A stretch of DNA of 64,000 nucleotides from Paralithodes platypus (GCA_032716605.1 CM064523.1:37990515-38054514), one strand, 5' to 3'; shown: positions 32,885 to 45,954, counted from the first letter of the stretch. Notes: generated from the sequence alone by a model not told the origin. Translations and numbers: made by a program.

Positions 32885-34119
32885 ATATATACATAATATA
32901 TATATAATATATATAATATACATAGGCATATACTGTAATATAACTAAAATTCCATAGAGTTCTTACCCTACTTCCTGTAAGCTTCCTGTAAGCATTCCTG
33001 TGACACCTTCGTGATTATAATGTATTTATTTCGTAGGCAGTATTTATTGATAAATATATTTGTCTTTCAAGCAAACAATAGTGTAAAATTATCAATGATA
33101 CCTAGACAAAACTGCATCAATACTCAAGGGGTTAACCAAGATTCACTCCCCTCAGTCACCAAAAGTCACAAGTAACATTTTATATACATATATAATTCGA
33201 ATTATTCACTAAACACTTTCACTGGGTAGATGAAATAATCCATAATTGCCTGCCTATAGCTAGGCATGGTGGGCCAGAGGAAGGGAGCCAAGAATTTAAA
33301 GGGCCGGGACCCTGCCTCACAGTCTGGGGGCCGGGAAACTACTGAGTTAACAAAGGCCCGGGCTCCTCAGAGAGGGACGCTATGGGGTTGCTAGATACTT
33401 CCTTTTGTAACTTACTGATGCCTAACTTACCAGTCCAAATTGCGTCAATATCGCGTCATAAACTTATTTTTGGCGAATATGTCTAACTTAGAGGTGGCAT
33501 TATGACGCGATTGCGTCATACGGTCACTCTTGGGCTAGTGTCTTTATGACGCGATCGTGTTGTATGAATGCAAGAGGGTTAATAGTTCTTTTACTACGTT
33601 AGATGCACTAATTTTCTTAAGAGGGATAGCTTCGGGATAACGTGTGGTCATGTCCATAAGAGTGAGGATGTAAATGTGGCCTGAAGTGGTCTTTGGCAGA
33701 GAGCCCACAATATCGATCAATACACGGGTGAAGGATTCTTCAAAATGGGGTATGGGAATTAGTGGTGCCACGGGTATGGGTTGGTTGGGCTTACCAAAAC
33801 GTTGGCAGGTATCACAGGTCCTGCAAAACTCACTCACATCCTTCATGATATTTGGCCAGTAGAAGCAGGTCAGGATCCTAGCCAGTGTCCTCCTCACGCC
33901 CATGTGTCCAGCCGTTCCACAGTCATGTGCCAGGGACAGAATCTCCTTCCTATGAGATAAGGGCACTACGATCTGCTCCACAGACCTCCACATAATATCA
34001 CCCACCTCACAATCAATGGGAATAAATCGGCGCATCAAGACATCATTGTACATGAAGAATTCTGCACCAGGTTGCTCTCCTACATTCTGCATTAGTTTCT
34101 GCAATCCAGGATCTACATT

Positions 34120-34780
34120 TTAGGAATGAGATAATTTTAGTTGGGGCAAAACATTGGGGTTAATATCACCAGCATCCGAGGGCTCCTCACCGTCCTCTGC
34201 AGATATGTCAATGAATAAGTTCTCCAATGCATATTCACTAGGCTCCTCAAACGAGTCAACTTCCCCTTCATCATTATTATCCCCATTATCCTCATTGTTA
34301 TTCCAATTGTAGTCATGATCAGCTTGACAATGCGCCATGGCCCTGGTTACTGCACAGGCCGGAAATAAATCTGGTAAGACCGTCACTAGCCTCTCGATAC
34401 CCTTACATTGCGTGGGCCTAACCACGACAATGGGAGAAGTCTTGACGTTGCCCCTAGCCAAATCATTTCCAAGGAGCATGCCCACCCCAGGCACAGGTTA
34501 TTCCACGAGTCCCACCGTGACACTGCCATTTACTAATTCACTTTGTAGCTCCACCTGCACAAGTGGAACAGAGAGACTACCACCAATGCCCTGTAGCAGA
34601 ATGTATTTCCCCTCATCTTCTACTTCGTTGAGTGCAGACTTCTTCAGGAGTGTTTGTGCAGTACCAGTATCTCTCAAGATCCTAATAGTCTGTGAGTTGC
34701 TGTTCTTCCCAACTTTGCCCAGGGAAACAAAATCAGCAAAAGCCTCTTCCTCCTCTCTCTCTCTCTCTATTTGGCTACAT
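34120..34780 (-). pseudogene. Gypsy-type aspartic protease region
   Basis: Minus reading gives RILRDTGTAQTLL near 34665 (Asp-Thr-Gly active-site motif) and MLLGNDLARG near 34460 (the I/L-L-G-x-D strand near the C-terminus of such proteases). A stop separates the two near 34499. An acidic Asp/Asn/Glu-rich linker (34190-34320) leads on to integrase. It would cleave the gag-pol polyprotein. Confidence 0.7.
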
Positions 34781-35970
34781 GCCCCTTAGTAGAAACGAAT
34801 GCCACTGGTTTAAAACTTGTTATGTAACTACCCTGACTATGTGCCATGTCTCTCTTTTTATCATAACAGTCATAAGCTAGGTGTTCTATCTTCCCACAGT
34901 AGTGACATTTTCTAGTCTCTTTCTCTTTTGTGTTATTCATGTTGTTATAGTTAATTTTGTTGCGTGTCCAGGAAGGAGTCTTAGTCTGGGGTGTAATTTT
35001 TTGAGCAAGTGTAACACTATTGTGGGGAGACTTTATTGTTTCTGTTTGTGTGTTGCCTTTTTGTCTGTTGTGATTGGGGTTAGGTCCTACTTTTCGGATT
35101 AGCATGTACTCATCTGCAAGGGTGGCTGCCCTCTTAACATCAGTTATACCTTTCTCTGCAAGATATGCAGCTACATCCTTACTAATGGTGCGATTAAACT
35201 CTTCTGACAGCATTAATTCATACAGCTGATCATAATTTCCCTGAATTTCCCTAGAATGCAGCCACCTATCTAGTGTTTTTGTTTTCTCGTACAGGAATTC
35301 AACATGAGTGGTGGAATTGCTTTTCCAATGATTTCTAAATTTAATTATGTAAGCCTCAGGTACTTGTTCATATGATTTTAGGATTATCTCTTTCACAAAG
35401 TCGTAATCCTTACTCTCATCAACAGAGAGTGCAGTGTAGGCTGTCAGAGCTTTTCCCTTAATTACACTCCGTAAGAGTATTACCCACTTCTCCCTTGTCT
35501 ATTCTGAGTTTATTGCAATTTTTTCAAAGGTCTGGAAATACCCAGTTACATAATTTTCCTCAAAAATTGGTACCATGTGAATGTATTTAGTAACATCAAA
35601 AGCTCTAACACCACCCTGCTCTCTCTGCGAATGGGAAGACTCTAATTTCTTCATCTCCAAATCTATTTTTAGCTTTCTCTACTTTTGTTTTAAACTGTTC
35701 AAGTTGTATTCTGGCAAGCTCTAATTGAAAGTGCATGGTAGAACTATCAAGATCATGAGTAACAGATGTCCCTTGTAGGAGTCTGTGATTAGATTCATCA
35801 AGATTATGTCCCTCCACCTGTTCGGTCATACTACTGCACATGGCCCCACAGTCCATGTCACCGTCTACATTCAGCACTTCTCTTTCCCCGTCAAGTCTGT
35901 CGTGTAGCGCTTCCATTACACGGTCTATTAATTCAGACTTATTGAGCTTGGCAGAATGTTGAACTCCCAA
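34767..35970 (-). pseudogene. Gypsy-type gag with zinc knuckle
   Basis: 35970-35605 encodes an N-terminal acidic, helical segment (ELARIQLEQFKTKVEKAK). 35396-34767 encodes a capsid-like/SCAN-like helical region (EAYIIKFRNHWK, THVEFLYEKTKTLDRWL) and a CX2CX4HX4C zinc knuckle CHYCGKIEHLAYDC near 34900. The frames are separated by a break between 35400 and 35600. Gag packages element RNA. The plus-strand frames here are shadows. Confidence 0.75.
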
Positions 35971-36281
35971 ATGACTAACAACTAATTTGAGCTCATATTT
36001 AGAAATTGAGATGATAGAAACCTGAGTCAGATTACCATAAGGAACTCTTCTATATCGTTATCATTCACTAGAGGCATGATTAATGTCAAGAAAATAAGTT
36101 AAGCCTGTATGAGAAACTGAAAATGTTCACAGCAAGTGCAGACAAGATTTACCATATATATATAATTTATAACATCAGTCAGGATTACTCCACGTTCATG
36201 TGCTCAATAATTAATCCAGGTTTACAATCCTGGCCAAGGTCGCCAAAAAAAATCTCACGTCGGGGCCGACTCCCAACCTCT

Positions 36282-37704
36282 TGTCACGGCCAAGTAGGTA
36301 ACGTTAACCCAAGAGAATACCAATTAACCTACCTACAACTAGCTATTTGCTGTAGAGTGATAAAAGCACAAGCGTCGGACGCTAAAACCCTCATAATGAA
36401 TGTTATTACTTAAATATTTGCTACAGACTATATACTACTGGGACTATATCAAACACAAGTTCAAAGTTATAGAATACACCTTATTTATTTAGGATTCTTA
36501 CAGGACTCAGATTATTGTGTCTAAATACATTAATCTCTGAAGGAGTTATAAATTAAAATGAGTGATTTATAGTACTGCACTATGTTAAGTGTTTCTAAAG
36601 CAACATGAATTTAATGGAGTATTCCTTTCAAATAATAGATGTCACATATAATGTTGAAATGTTTGTAGCACACAATCAAAACTCATGGGCAATGTACTCT
36701 CACACCATAGGGATTCCTTTCCTCTATATCTTACCAAAGTATAATAAATAGTTCATGTTAATGTTGTGCCCACAAGTCCTCAGTAAATGTCATGTGTACC
36801 ATGCTAAATACATGTAAACTTAACACCTAAAGAGCGACCTAGGCGGTAAATAATATGTAGCCACCAGCGGGGTGTTTTTACCCAAAATAGGGCTGTTTAC
36901 GTGATCATTTTCATGCCTAAATAAGACCCAGAGCGTAAAACAAGTATCTATCCCTGAAAGGGCATAAACAGAGCTTTCGAATGACACCACAACGATCCTT
37001 GTATGACCGCTAGTTTTCTTGCATCAACCGCGCAACACGAGTGCAAAAACCATGTAATTCCGTACTTTCCCCATACATTTCACTATGTAGCGAGTGTGAG
37101 AGGGTGGAGGAGGGTGGAATTCATGTCAGTTGGTCCGCCGCGGTGGTCTGGAGCAGTCATACGCTCGCTACTCTCCTGCCACCATTTGTCTCTCTCTCTC
37201 AGCCACATTACGTGCTGAAATTGCCACACGACTTATGGTGTGAGCCGCCACATAGTCCAAATTTCTTTCACTCAACATATGATGCGCGCCGCCAATATAG
37301 GGTTAAAACATCACACAAATATAACAATATCAACAATGATAATAATATTTGTCCACACTTGCTTAATAAACATAACCTACAAAAGTCATAAGAAACAATG
37401 AGTATACATGCTATGAAACATATGATATATCTCTTATCAACATAATAAAACTCAAGGCTGATTGAATGACATAGCAGAAACTAAAGATATCATTATCATA
37501 TATTTCCATACTGACCCCTTAATTATATACCTGTCTTATCTCTGTGTATCCATTCCGACATGCAGAATTATAAATATATCACAACACCAAGGTAAAACAA
37601 TCAGTAGAGGTGTCCCAATATCTTAGTATGTAAAACCAGGGCAGAGAGAGAGCAACATCCTCTCTGTATGAGGACCGACAGCTACTGCCTGAAATTTCCC
37701 TTAA
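36282..37704 (-). repeat. 5' LTR of the Gypsy-type element, first part
   Basis: It starts TGTCACGGCCAAG at 36282 and matches the left LTR to 37704. It is broken at 36820 by a MITE and at 37701 by the 16.5-kb insert; its continuation is at 54254. On its inner side the minus strand reads AGAGGTTGGGAGTCGG, in which TGGGAGTCGG could be a primer binding site, but no specific tRNA was identified. Confidence 0.85.
36824..37302. mobile_element. TTAA-flanked MITE (479 bp) in the 5' LTR
   Basis: The other LTR reads straight through this point. TTAA stands at 36820-36823 and 37303-37306. Ends are CACCTAAAGAGCG and (inverted) CCCTATATTGGCG, only weakly alike. The block has a diverged relative at about 60807-61165 (shared words ACCCAGAGCGTAA, ATCCCTGAAAGGGC, CACATTACGT), so this is a family. 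Confidence 0.8.
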
Positions 37705-38384
37705 AGGGTATAGCTCGCCAAAAATCTCATCCTGTTTTTGTCACTCTTCAAAACATGTTAATTTGACATATAATGCACATGTGCTTTGCTTTGTTATAAT
37801 GTTTACCCTAAAATAGAAAACAAATTCACATTAGATATTTCTATTTTGAGGGGGGGTGAAGGGCCACCTTTGAATACACAGCCGAAATTAAGACCAGTTC
37901 ATAGTGGTTTACAAGTTAGCCTGGATTTGTTTTACAGCCTTACCAATGCTACACTCATTTCAGCTCCAATTCTTGCTAATTAGCTTATATTCTATGTATG
38001 ACTCCAGATTTACCTTCACCTTTGTCAATAAATTGTACCCACCTTGGATAGTTGATAATAAATATCCAAGAGATAAATAAATAACCAGTTCGGTCCCAGG
38101 TTACCAAAACTAAAAACAAAATAGCGCTAGATCCATTCTCAAAAGTTGCTAGAATGTCGCTAGATAGTAAAATACTGGCAACAATATATAGAATAATACC
38201 ATGATCTCTCTAATATTGTTCAATATCGGTAATATTCCTAAAATATAACTAGAATTCATGTCACTGGATGCAAGAACATGCTATTAGATCGAAGTAAATT
38301 CCTACACATCTAGCTATACATATGCTACATTGGCACTACTGTTTGTTCAAGAGACTAGCCCTTTGAAATGACCACTACGGGTAA

Positions 38385-39199
38385 TGTGGGGGATAATATG
38401 GCCAAAGGTTATCTCTTACCACACCAATCGAAATATAAAATTAATAAAAATAAATAAAAATAAAGTCTGAGATCGCCTACCTTATGGCATGAACTATAGG
38501 AGCAGATGAGGTTTGTTTATAGTAGCTTAGTCTTAAAACATGGTAGCCTATCTCTCAGGCCCTAACTAAACATTTTATCAATGGCCATTTATATCAATGA
38601 CTTAGCTATACTAGGGTCCTGGTGTAGTACCGAGGATTCCGGCTTCGGTAGACTAGGGTTAAAGGGTCAGGACTCCGGGCCTGGCGCGGGGATTGTGGTG
38701 GAAGAGATCACGGGACACGTCTCTACCGTTCAAAAGTTTACTAGCGTCTGATCGGAACTTCAATTTCCGACTCTTAAATAAACTATATATTAATTCGTTA
38801 CCAAGGGTTCATTCCCTCTTCACTTTATCCTATAAATGAGAAATAAGCATTTAATTATATAAATACTAATATAAATATCGTTTCACAACGATTTAGTAAC
38901 CATATTATCCAGGCGATCTGGATATTACAGCAAGCTGTGGATCGCGCCTCCAAGCATGGGAATTTCAAAACTGATACCGAATACAGTACCTCTAAATCTA
39001 ATCATACAAGGTTTTATAACTAAATTAACTTGGCCAAGGTAATCTTATACAGTACTAAATTATTTAATATTAATTATTCTCTACAATATATACAATCACC
39101 AGGTTCTGGTAGGAAATTGTTCACTCTAGTGAGGTTACCCTATCGGAAGGTTGTTGCCAACAGTCCCCAGATACCGGTGTAGTCAATTTATTTCTCACA
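38385..39199 (-). repeat. 3' LTR of BEL1 (815 bp)
   Basis: Plus-strand ends are TGTGGGGGATAATATGG and TTATTTCTCACA. Bases 38385-38826 match 45979-46422. The inner edge is followed on the minus side by the purine-rich CGCCGGGCCCCAATC. Confidence 0.85.
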
Positions 39200-39251
39200 G
39201 ATTGGGGCCCGGCGAAGTATGATGTGTTGCATCATGTTATATCACCTGCGT

Positions 39252-42200
39252 CTAACAATCACGCCAATTTCTTCTAGACCCCGCAGCAGCTGCTCGTTGT
39301 GGTCTTGGGCTCCCTATTACTATGAGTTGCTGTTCTTCCTCCGGTGGGATGGCGAGTTCCATAGGTATGAGCTGATCTACAGTTCTGAGTGGTTTGTCCT
39401 CGAGATACAACCTTAACGGTTCTGATAACCCCTTCAGAACCAGGATAGACTTCATGGATCTTTGCTAAGAGCCATTTAGAGTGAGGTTGGTCCATTTTCA
39501 ACAAGACTATGTCTCCCACTTCAGGTTTGTGACGGTTACTAGCAGAATTCGCACCATAATACCTCTCCCGTAGGCTCAAGATATACTCTGATGCCCAATG
39601 TTTGTTCCAGGCATCCAGTATTTTGCAGAGTTTTTGGTAGCTTCATCGCAAGTGTGCATCTGCCTCATTAACGGAGGGATCCACTAATTCCTCGGTCACG
39701 TCCAAACGGGGGACTGGGTCCAATCGTCTACCACATAATAAATGAGCCGGTGTTAAGGCCTCAATTTCCAGATTGGAGTCATCTTGATACGTTAGTGGTC
39801 GATTATTTACTCTGGTTTCTATCTCGGTGACAACAGTTCTTAACTCATCCAAGGTGACCTTGGACTTGTGAAGAACCCTTTTCAGGCACGATTTCACGAT
39901 ACCTATCATTCTCTCTGTATATCCATTTTGCCAAGGGGCTCTGGGAGTTGTGAATGACCAATAACAATTTCTAGAATCCAACATTTGCTGTACTGCGTTG
40001 CTCTTTAATAGTTCAGAAACCAACGGTGATGCGCCCACAAAATTTGTCCCATTGTCACTAATCAAACGTCTGGGACAACTTCGCCGAGCAGCAAATCTTC
40101 TAAACAAATTTATAAAGGTTTCTGAGCTCATGTCCTCCGCTATTTCCAAATGGATAGCCCGAGTGCTGGTACAGGTGAATAGACATATGTAAACCTTCTT
40201 GGGTGGACCATCATCTCCTGTGAGAGTGATGGCACCAGTATAATCTATACCTGTTACCTCAAACGGTGTCCTTTGGTGAATGCGGTCTGGCGGAAGAGCT
40301 GGTGGTCCAGGGTAAGGAATAGCTATAGCTGTATACCTCTTGCAAATAATGCAATTCTTGATACAGCGTTTAACAGCTTGTCGTCCCTGGGGTATCCAAT
40401 ATGTTTGTCGCATATAGGCTAGAGTGTCTGATACCCCACCGTGTTTAGTGGTTTCATGCACTTTTCAAACCATCAATTTGGTGAGGTTGCAAACCTTGGG
40501 CAATAGGATCGGATGCCGAGTTTTGAGGGGTAGATCAACTTTACTAAGACGACCTCGACAACATATTAATTCTTGATTGTCTAGGTACAGCCCAAGGTCC
40601 TTCATTCTTTTGGTTGGCTTGGGATTGGGTTTACATATCTGTGTTAATTCCTCATCATACTTTTCAGCTTGTATCCTTTTGATCCAGTAGGTAAGTGGGT
40701 ATAATTCATCCATCTTTACCTTCTTGCTCAGGAACTTAAACACAAATTAATTACAGTTAATAGTTTGTCCAAATTGGAGAACTTGGTGATGTCAATCACT
40801 GAAGGCTCTGGGATAATTATTGGGTCCATATGAACTTGATCATCATTAACCTTCTGGTATGATTTTTGTTCTGTCCAATCACTCTGACGTAGCCAAACCG
40901 GACCCTGAAACCACAGTTTCGTTAATCAATTTCTTGACACCAACACCTCGGCTCACCAAGTCAGCCGGCTTATCCTTGGACTTAACATGCATGAATGTAT
41001 AGTTCATTTGCAGTTCCTTTATTTTGTGTACTCTGTTACGCACATAAACTATGTGACTATCATCCTTAGGTATCCAGTGCAAACATATCTCACCATCTGT
41101 CCATATACTGTATATGTCTCACCTAAAATGGGAAACATACCATTCAAATAAGTAGCTAACCTAGTTCCCAATTCAACAGCGCTCAGCTCCAACTGTGGAA
41201 GGGTACGTTGTTTTAATGGCGCTACCCGGGATTTTGACATAATCATAGTAGATCGGACTTCAGTGACACAATAAGCTACTGTACCATACGCCTTAGATGA
41301 GGCATCACAAAAGACGTGCAATTGAGCACACTCATTATCAGAGGTAGGATCACATCTTCTAGGAAACTTGACTGAGGATACCTTCTCGTATTCCACCTGC
41401 AATTTGTTCCACTCTTCTGTATACTTTTCAGGTAATGGAGTATCCCAACTCAGTGCTTCTCTCCAGGCCTCCTGAACTAAAATCTTCCCTTTAATTGATA
41501 TGGGACTAAATATGCCCAATGGGTCGAACATCATAGAGACCTGACTTAAGAGTGTACGTTTTGTGAGTTTTACATCGGGAAACTTGAGGGGCTTTAGAGA
41601 CATCTCATCAGTAGTTGTTTTCCACAGCAATCCTAGTACTGGTTGATATTCTGGTATTTGATAGTCAGGATAGTCTCTTCTTATCTGGTCCAAAAGAATA
41701 TGAGAGTTTGAATTCCAACTTTGTAGCAGCATATTGGCTTTATTACATTCTTGCCTTGCCAAATTGTAGATTTCAATCACCTCTTCTCCACTGTCGGCAA
41801 CGCCCTGAAGATTATCCATGTAAAACAGTTGACCCCTTTCCGGTTTCTCTGTCTTCTGGAAATGATATCTCAAAGTGCTGCACAACAAGAAAGGACTAGA
41901 GCAGGAACCAAACAACACTGACCGAAAGCGGTTTTCTTTTATCCGCCCACCAGGCTGAAAAGGATCTTCAGGCCAAAGGAACTTTGTGAATTTGAGGTCC
42001 TGCTCCTTTAACCCTATTCTCAAAAAGGCTTTGGAGATATCTGCCACAAAAACAAATTTCTTCGTCCTGAATTTTAATAGTACATCACCCAGTATTTCAG
42101 TCAGATTTGGTCCTACATAGAGACAATCGTTTAGACTTGCTTCATTCTTCGCTGCTCGAGAACTGCAGTTAAATACCACTCTTGGGGGTAGTACTGGAGT

Positions 42201-42780
42201 ACTTACTTACAGCATGATGAGGAAGGTAATGACCCTCTTTATGGTTTATTTCACCTGGGACCTCCTCAATAAAGTCATTTTCCAACTGCTCTTGAATTAT
42301 TTTATGATAAATTTCCAGTCGTTCAGGATGTTGACGCAATCTCCACCATTTTATTTAATTGACATCTTGAACTCTGGTAGTTAGTTGGTAATTCAGGGGC
42401 ATTTATCTTCCATGGAAGTCCTGCCCAGTACTGGCCATCCTTATACTCAACTGTGTCTAGGTAGTGGTTATATGTTAAGATGTCTTCAGGGGTGGGAAGA
42501 TCTGCTTCTATACCCACAGTGTCCAGTTCCCAAAGTTTGTGAACAGGTTCTTGTTGCTCTTCCAGAATGTCTCCTAGTTGTGATGGTATTAATTTTGCAC
42601 CAATTCTAGCCACCACCAGAGATTGTGCAGGAGTCACAAAGACTGGATCCATCCGTTTGTCTGATTCACTTGGGCCACATGTGGGTAGAGATCCCATGAT
42701 TATATATCCACCTGATGAAGAAATTAACTGGATACCGTGTTTCCGCGTCATTTTTCGCAAGAAGCGACCACAATAGTCGG
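39252..42780 (-). pseudogene. BEL1 pol: RT, RNase H, integrase
   Basis: Broken into at least six frames. LWELDTVGIEADLP lies near 42530. RT follows with VVFNCSSRAAKN near 42170, FVADISKAFLRIGL near 42040, FRSVLFGS near 41930 and the catalytic-site equivalent FYMDNLQG near 41820, where Asn replaces the second Asp. MMFDPLGIFSP is near 41520 and RNase H (VFCDASSKAYG, LPQLELSAVELG) at 41180-41320. The integrase zinc region (CIKNCIICKR) is near 40360. Integrase core Asp residues are in TGIDYTGAI near 40240 and ISDNGTNF near 40060, and the Glu is in NGYTERMIG near 39920. A basic C-terminal domain (VGDIVLLKMDQP) is near 39500. The YxDN motif recurs in BEL3, so it is likely a lineage trait. Confidence 0.8.
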
Positions 42781-42807
42781 AGCCGATGATCAGTTGAATT
42801 GGACCTA

Positions 42808-44592
42808 CTACGTCAGACTCATAGTTCGGTCTGCTATTTGAACATCCTTCTTTGTTAAGAAGTCAGATGCTTCCTTTAAACCCTTATTTACCACAGAAGT
42901 GTTCATGTCTTCCTTAACCACCGCAGTCACCTTACATATATATTTGCCCAATTTAATCAGGGGTTTAACCACGTCAAATGTTTGTGATTCCTTATTTGAC
43001 AAAAATCCAGTTATTGCCATGTTCACTCTTCCTACTGTTGGCAAATTCATGGCTCTGACAAAATTTCCGGCAATGAAGGTCTTTTGCGCTCCAGTATCAA
43101 AGAGTGCTTTGACTGGCATAACCTCTTTTCCTCTGATCAGTTGAACCTCGGCTGTAGGAGTAGCTGCCGGCGTATGCATTGGGTTTCCAGTGGTCAAGGT
43201 CATATTTACACTTGTCGTTTTGGGTTGTACTTCACTGATCTTGGGACACAACGCGGTATGATGTACACCAGTGTTGCAGCGAAAACATACATTTAATTTA
43301 GTAGCACATTCCTCAGTAGAATGTCTTGTGCTAAGGCAAACAATACACTTACCTAGTTCGATGAGTCGTGGAAGTCTAGCCTTAAGATCTGGGTAAGTCC
43401 TACAATACACTATGGAATGTTGTTCTGAACATAACATACACATCTTCCGGGTTTCTTGGTTTACCACTGGTGTGGCGTTAATATCTCTGGTTACTTCTTG
43501 GGTCACTGGAGAATTGAGACGAGAATTTGTTCTCTCCCAAACACCTTTTGTTTTTGATACTGTACTAGTTTGATTATTCTGCTGGATGGATGTCACATAG
43601 GTACCAACCTCTTCTTTGTTGAATGGTTTTGCTTTTCCTTTAGTCCCTGCTGTAGACGCTTTTGTGTATTTAACCTTGTTGTCTCCTTCCTTGATACAGG
43701 TATCCTTCTTGGAAACTTGCATGTGTTTACACAGCTCTCTTAAACCCTCTTCTATCTCTTGATACGTGAAGTAGTTCTTCTTATACCTGTGGTACAATTC
43801 ATCACAGGTATTCTGAGAGAGCTTTTGTTGTACAATATGGTTCAAGAGCCAAGAAGCTGAGTCAAGATCTTTCGGGGTACTAAGTGATTTTAAAACGCAA
43901 TTCAAGCTGATCCGAAAGGATTGAAGATCCTGGTATGTATATTTTGGTCCTGATAAATCCAGCAATTTGTAAACTAGGCGCTGTAGAGTCAACTCCGTAT
44001 CTTCAAAATTTTCCTTGAGTACTTCTACAGCTGCTGTATAATTGGCATCTGTTATGGGAAGTTCCTTGACAAGATCCAATGCAAAACCCTTAAGTTGACC
44101 CAATAAGTATGAAAATGTATTTGCTGCAGACATATCAAACCTGTCATGAACTAAACCCTTAAATTTGTCCCAAAAGGTATTCCAGTCAGATTGCCCATCA
44201 AATTCAGGTAAGGTTATAGGTGGCAACTTAAAGCTTTGTTGTCCCGGAGCCGCAATACCATTACTGGTACCATTACTCCCTGTCCCAGTAACTGTCTCTG
44301 TCGCCAAGGATTCGAACCCAGCTAGTTGATCCAAATAATTTTCACGAGCATCTGTATAGGCTCGCTGTATTTCTTCAAACTTTTAAGATTGCTCCTGTTT
44401 GATGCAAAAGTCCTCCAATTTATTGAAAGACACTTCATAATTATCCCACCGGGTTTTCAGATCTGGGATTAGAGACTTTAACAGCTCCCTTGGACAGGGG
44501 TCACGTCTTTTTACCACCTGGCAATTATTTAATGCTCTAGTTACCCAGCCTAATTATCCCACCATAGATTTTTTCAAGAGTATATCAGTCAT
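42808..44592 (-). pseudogene. BEL1 gag-protease
   Basis: A candidate ATG at 44592 starts a frame interrupted by TAA near 44556 and 44386, then open from 44334 to 42808. The gag core has LPEFDGQSDWNTFWDKFKGLVH near residue 45 of the long frame, the usual capsid signature of BEL/Pao. Three Cys/His clusters follow (CMLCSEQHSIVYC, CIVCLSTRHSTEEC, CFRCNTGVHHTALC; about 43240-43440). The protease motif ALFDTGAQKTFI is near 43090. The frame stops before RT. BEL gag-pol is normally one long frame, so both stops and the end are damage. Confidence 0.75.
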
Positions 44593-44819
44593 TTTGGAAA
44601 ATGGGTAATTATTTTCTGGACTATTATTAATGTTTATACTGAAGACTAATTTTCAACAATCAAAATTACATTTAGATATAGCCTAACACGTACTCAATTT
44701 AGCTGTTAATCTTTAGCATGCGTACCATTATTTTCTACAAATTCAGATGAATAATTAGTTGAAAACATTAAGTCCACAATATAATTTACCTAATACGTGG
44801 GAACGCACGCTAGTAGGTG

Positions 44820-45232
44820 GAGGGAATATATTTATTATTGAATTTAATGTCATATATGCTCCATCCCGAGCATTTAGCTGGTCTACTTGGTCTTTCATAT
44901 GCGGGTGACATTAAAGGACAGAAACATAAAAATGGCCTAAATTATCAAATAATAGGGAGAATATAGGTACAAGAATGAAGCTAAAGCTGTAAATATTTAG
45001 TTAATCATTGATTTCTTATCCCAGATGTTAGTGGGTACCTGTGGTAGTAGCATTTTTCTAAAAGGGGGGGGGAAACACATTTATTATTTATTAAATATGG
45101 TATATGCTCCGTCCCGAGCATTTAGCTGGTCGACCTAGTCTGCCAGACGCGGGTGACATTAAGGACGGAGACATAAAATGGTCTAAATAAGAAAAATATG
45201 GGGGAAATTTAGGGACTGCAACGAAGCTCAAG
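44820..45232 (-). repeat. ~160-bp direct repeat in the BEL1 leader
   Basis: 44820-44985 and 45068-45232 share ATATGCTCC(A/G)TCCCGAGC, ATTTAGCTGGTC and GCGGGTGACATTAA. The period is about 245 bases. It lies between the SGNH ORF and gag. It could be a packaging or splicing region, but nothing proves it. Confidence 0.7.
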
Positions 45233-45300
45233 ATCCGAGTTTCACAAACGCCAGAGAACGCAACGTTGCAGGCCCTCCTACCAGTCCTCTACCACAGGAT

Positions 45301-45882
45301 TTAAACGCCATGCCAGTGCCACTCACCCACGGCCATCACCTGGTAAACCAACCAGTCTGCCCGTGAATCGACGATGTACTCGTGATAGCGGGCTACCTGC
45401 GCGGCTTGAGCTCTACGGTTCCAGTGGACGCCGTTACGACGCAAATTGCGGCGATATCTTCTGGCCCCAAACTGGAACGTTCGGTAGCCGCGCACTAGTC
45501 TCTGCAGTCGCCGATTCACGGCTTGGTATATTGTGCGGTAATGACCGCGGGTTACACCTGGCTCACCCTCAGGAATGGGGGGCAGCTCTCGTGGCTCCAG
45601 CAAGACGACTGCTACCTTAGAGCCACAGCGCTGCTCAATTAGTTGGATGATAGAGATGATGTCATCCGTAATTTCTGACACTTGGACTGTATCGTGTACG
45701 TCGTTGCCTCCCAAATATAAGATGGTCAATTGGTGAGGCCAATCGAGTACACGATTCAGTCGCCTGTCTGTCATGAAATTACGGGCTCTACCTCCTGGGG
45801 CTCGATAGCATCTAATTTCACAGTTAGGGACCTCAAAATGGCGGGGAATCAAACTGTGTCCCACAAATGCGACCCTATACAT
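45301..45882 (-). CDS. SGNH/GDSL hydrolase-like protein in BEL1 leader
   Basis: An intact 193-residue frame with ATG at 45882. Block I is VAFVGHSLIP with candidate nucleophile Ser10. Block III is LYLGGNDVHD (Gly58, Gly59, Asn60, Asp61; oxyanion-hole Asn60). Block V is RNGVHWNRRAQ with His153, where Asn150 stands in the usual acidic position. The C-terminal third is Arg-rich (RRYRRNLRR), which would suit nucleic-acid binding. SGNH enzymes hydrolyse esters; in LINE ORF1 proteins the same fold is thought to contact lipids or RNA, and the activity here is unknown. The ORF starts about 70 bases downstream of the primer binding site and 0.7 kb upstream of gag. It is the only undamaged frame of BEL1, and BEL2 has a counterpart at the same place. 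No signal peptide or membrane segment is seen. Confidence 0.7.
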   Translation of the reverse strand: MYRVAFVGHSLIPRHFEVPNCEIRCYRAPGGRARNFMTDRRLNRVLDWPHQLTILYLGGNDVHDTVQVSEITDDIISIIQLIEQRCGSKVAVVLLEPRELPPIPEGEPGVTRGHYRTIYQAVNRRLQRLVRGYRTFQFGARRYRRNLRRNGVHWNRRAQAAQVARYHEYIVDSRADWLVYQVMAVGEWHWHGV

Positions 45883-45954
45883 TTATAGAAATGGGGACCC
45901 TAACTGTTAATAAAAAAATTAACCTAACCTAACCCCTAGTCTACACACCGATCG

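Noticed and set aside
37786..37983. 65-codon frame in the left part of the 16.5-kb TTAA insert
   Set aside because: Short, no recognised motif, no sign of constraint.
45918..45938. AACCTAACCTAACCC, an arthropod-type telomere repeat
   Set aside because: Only about three units inside a BEL leader; too short to be a telomeric tract.
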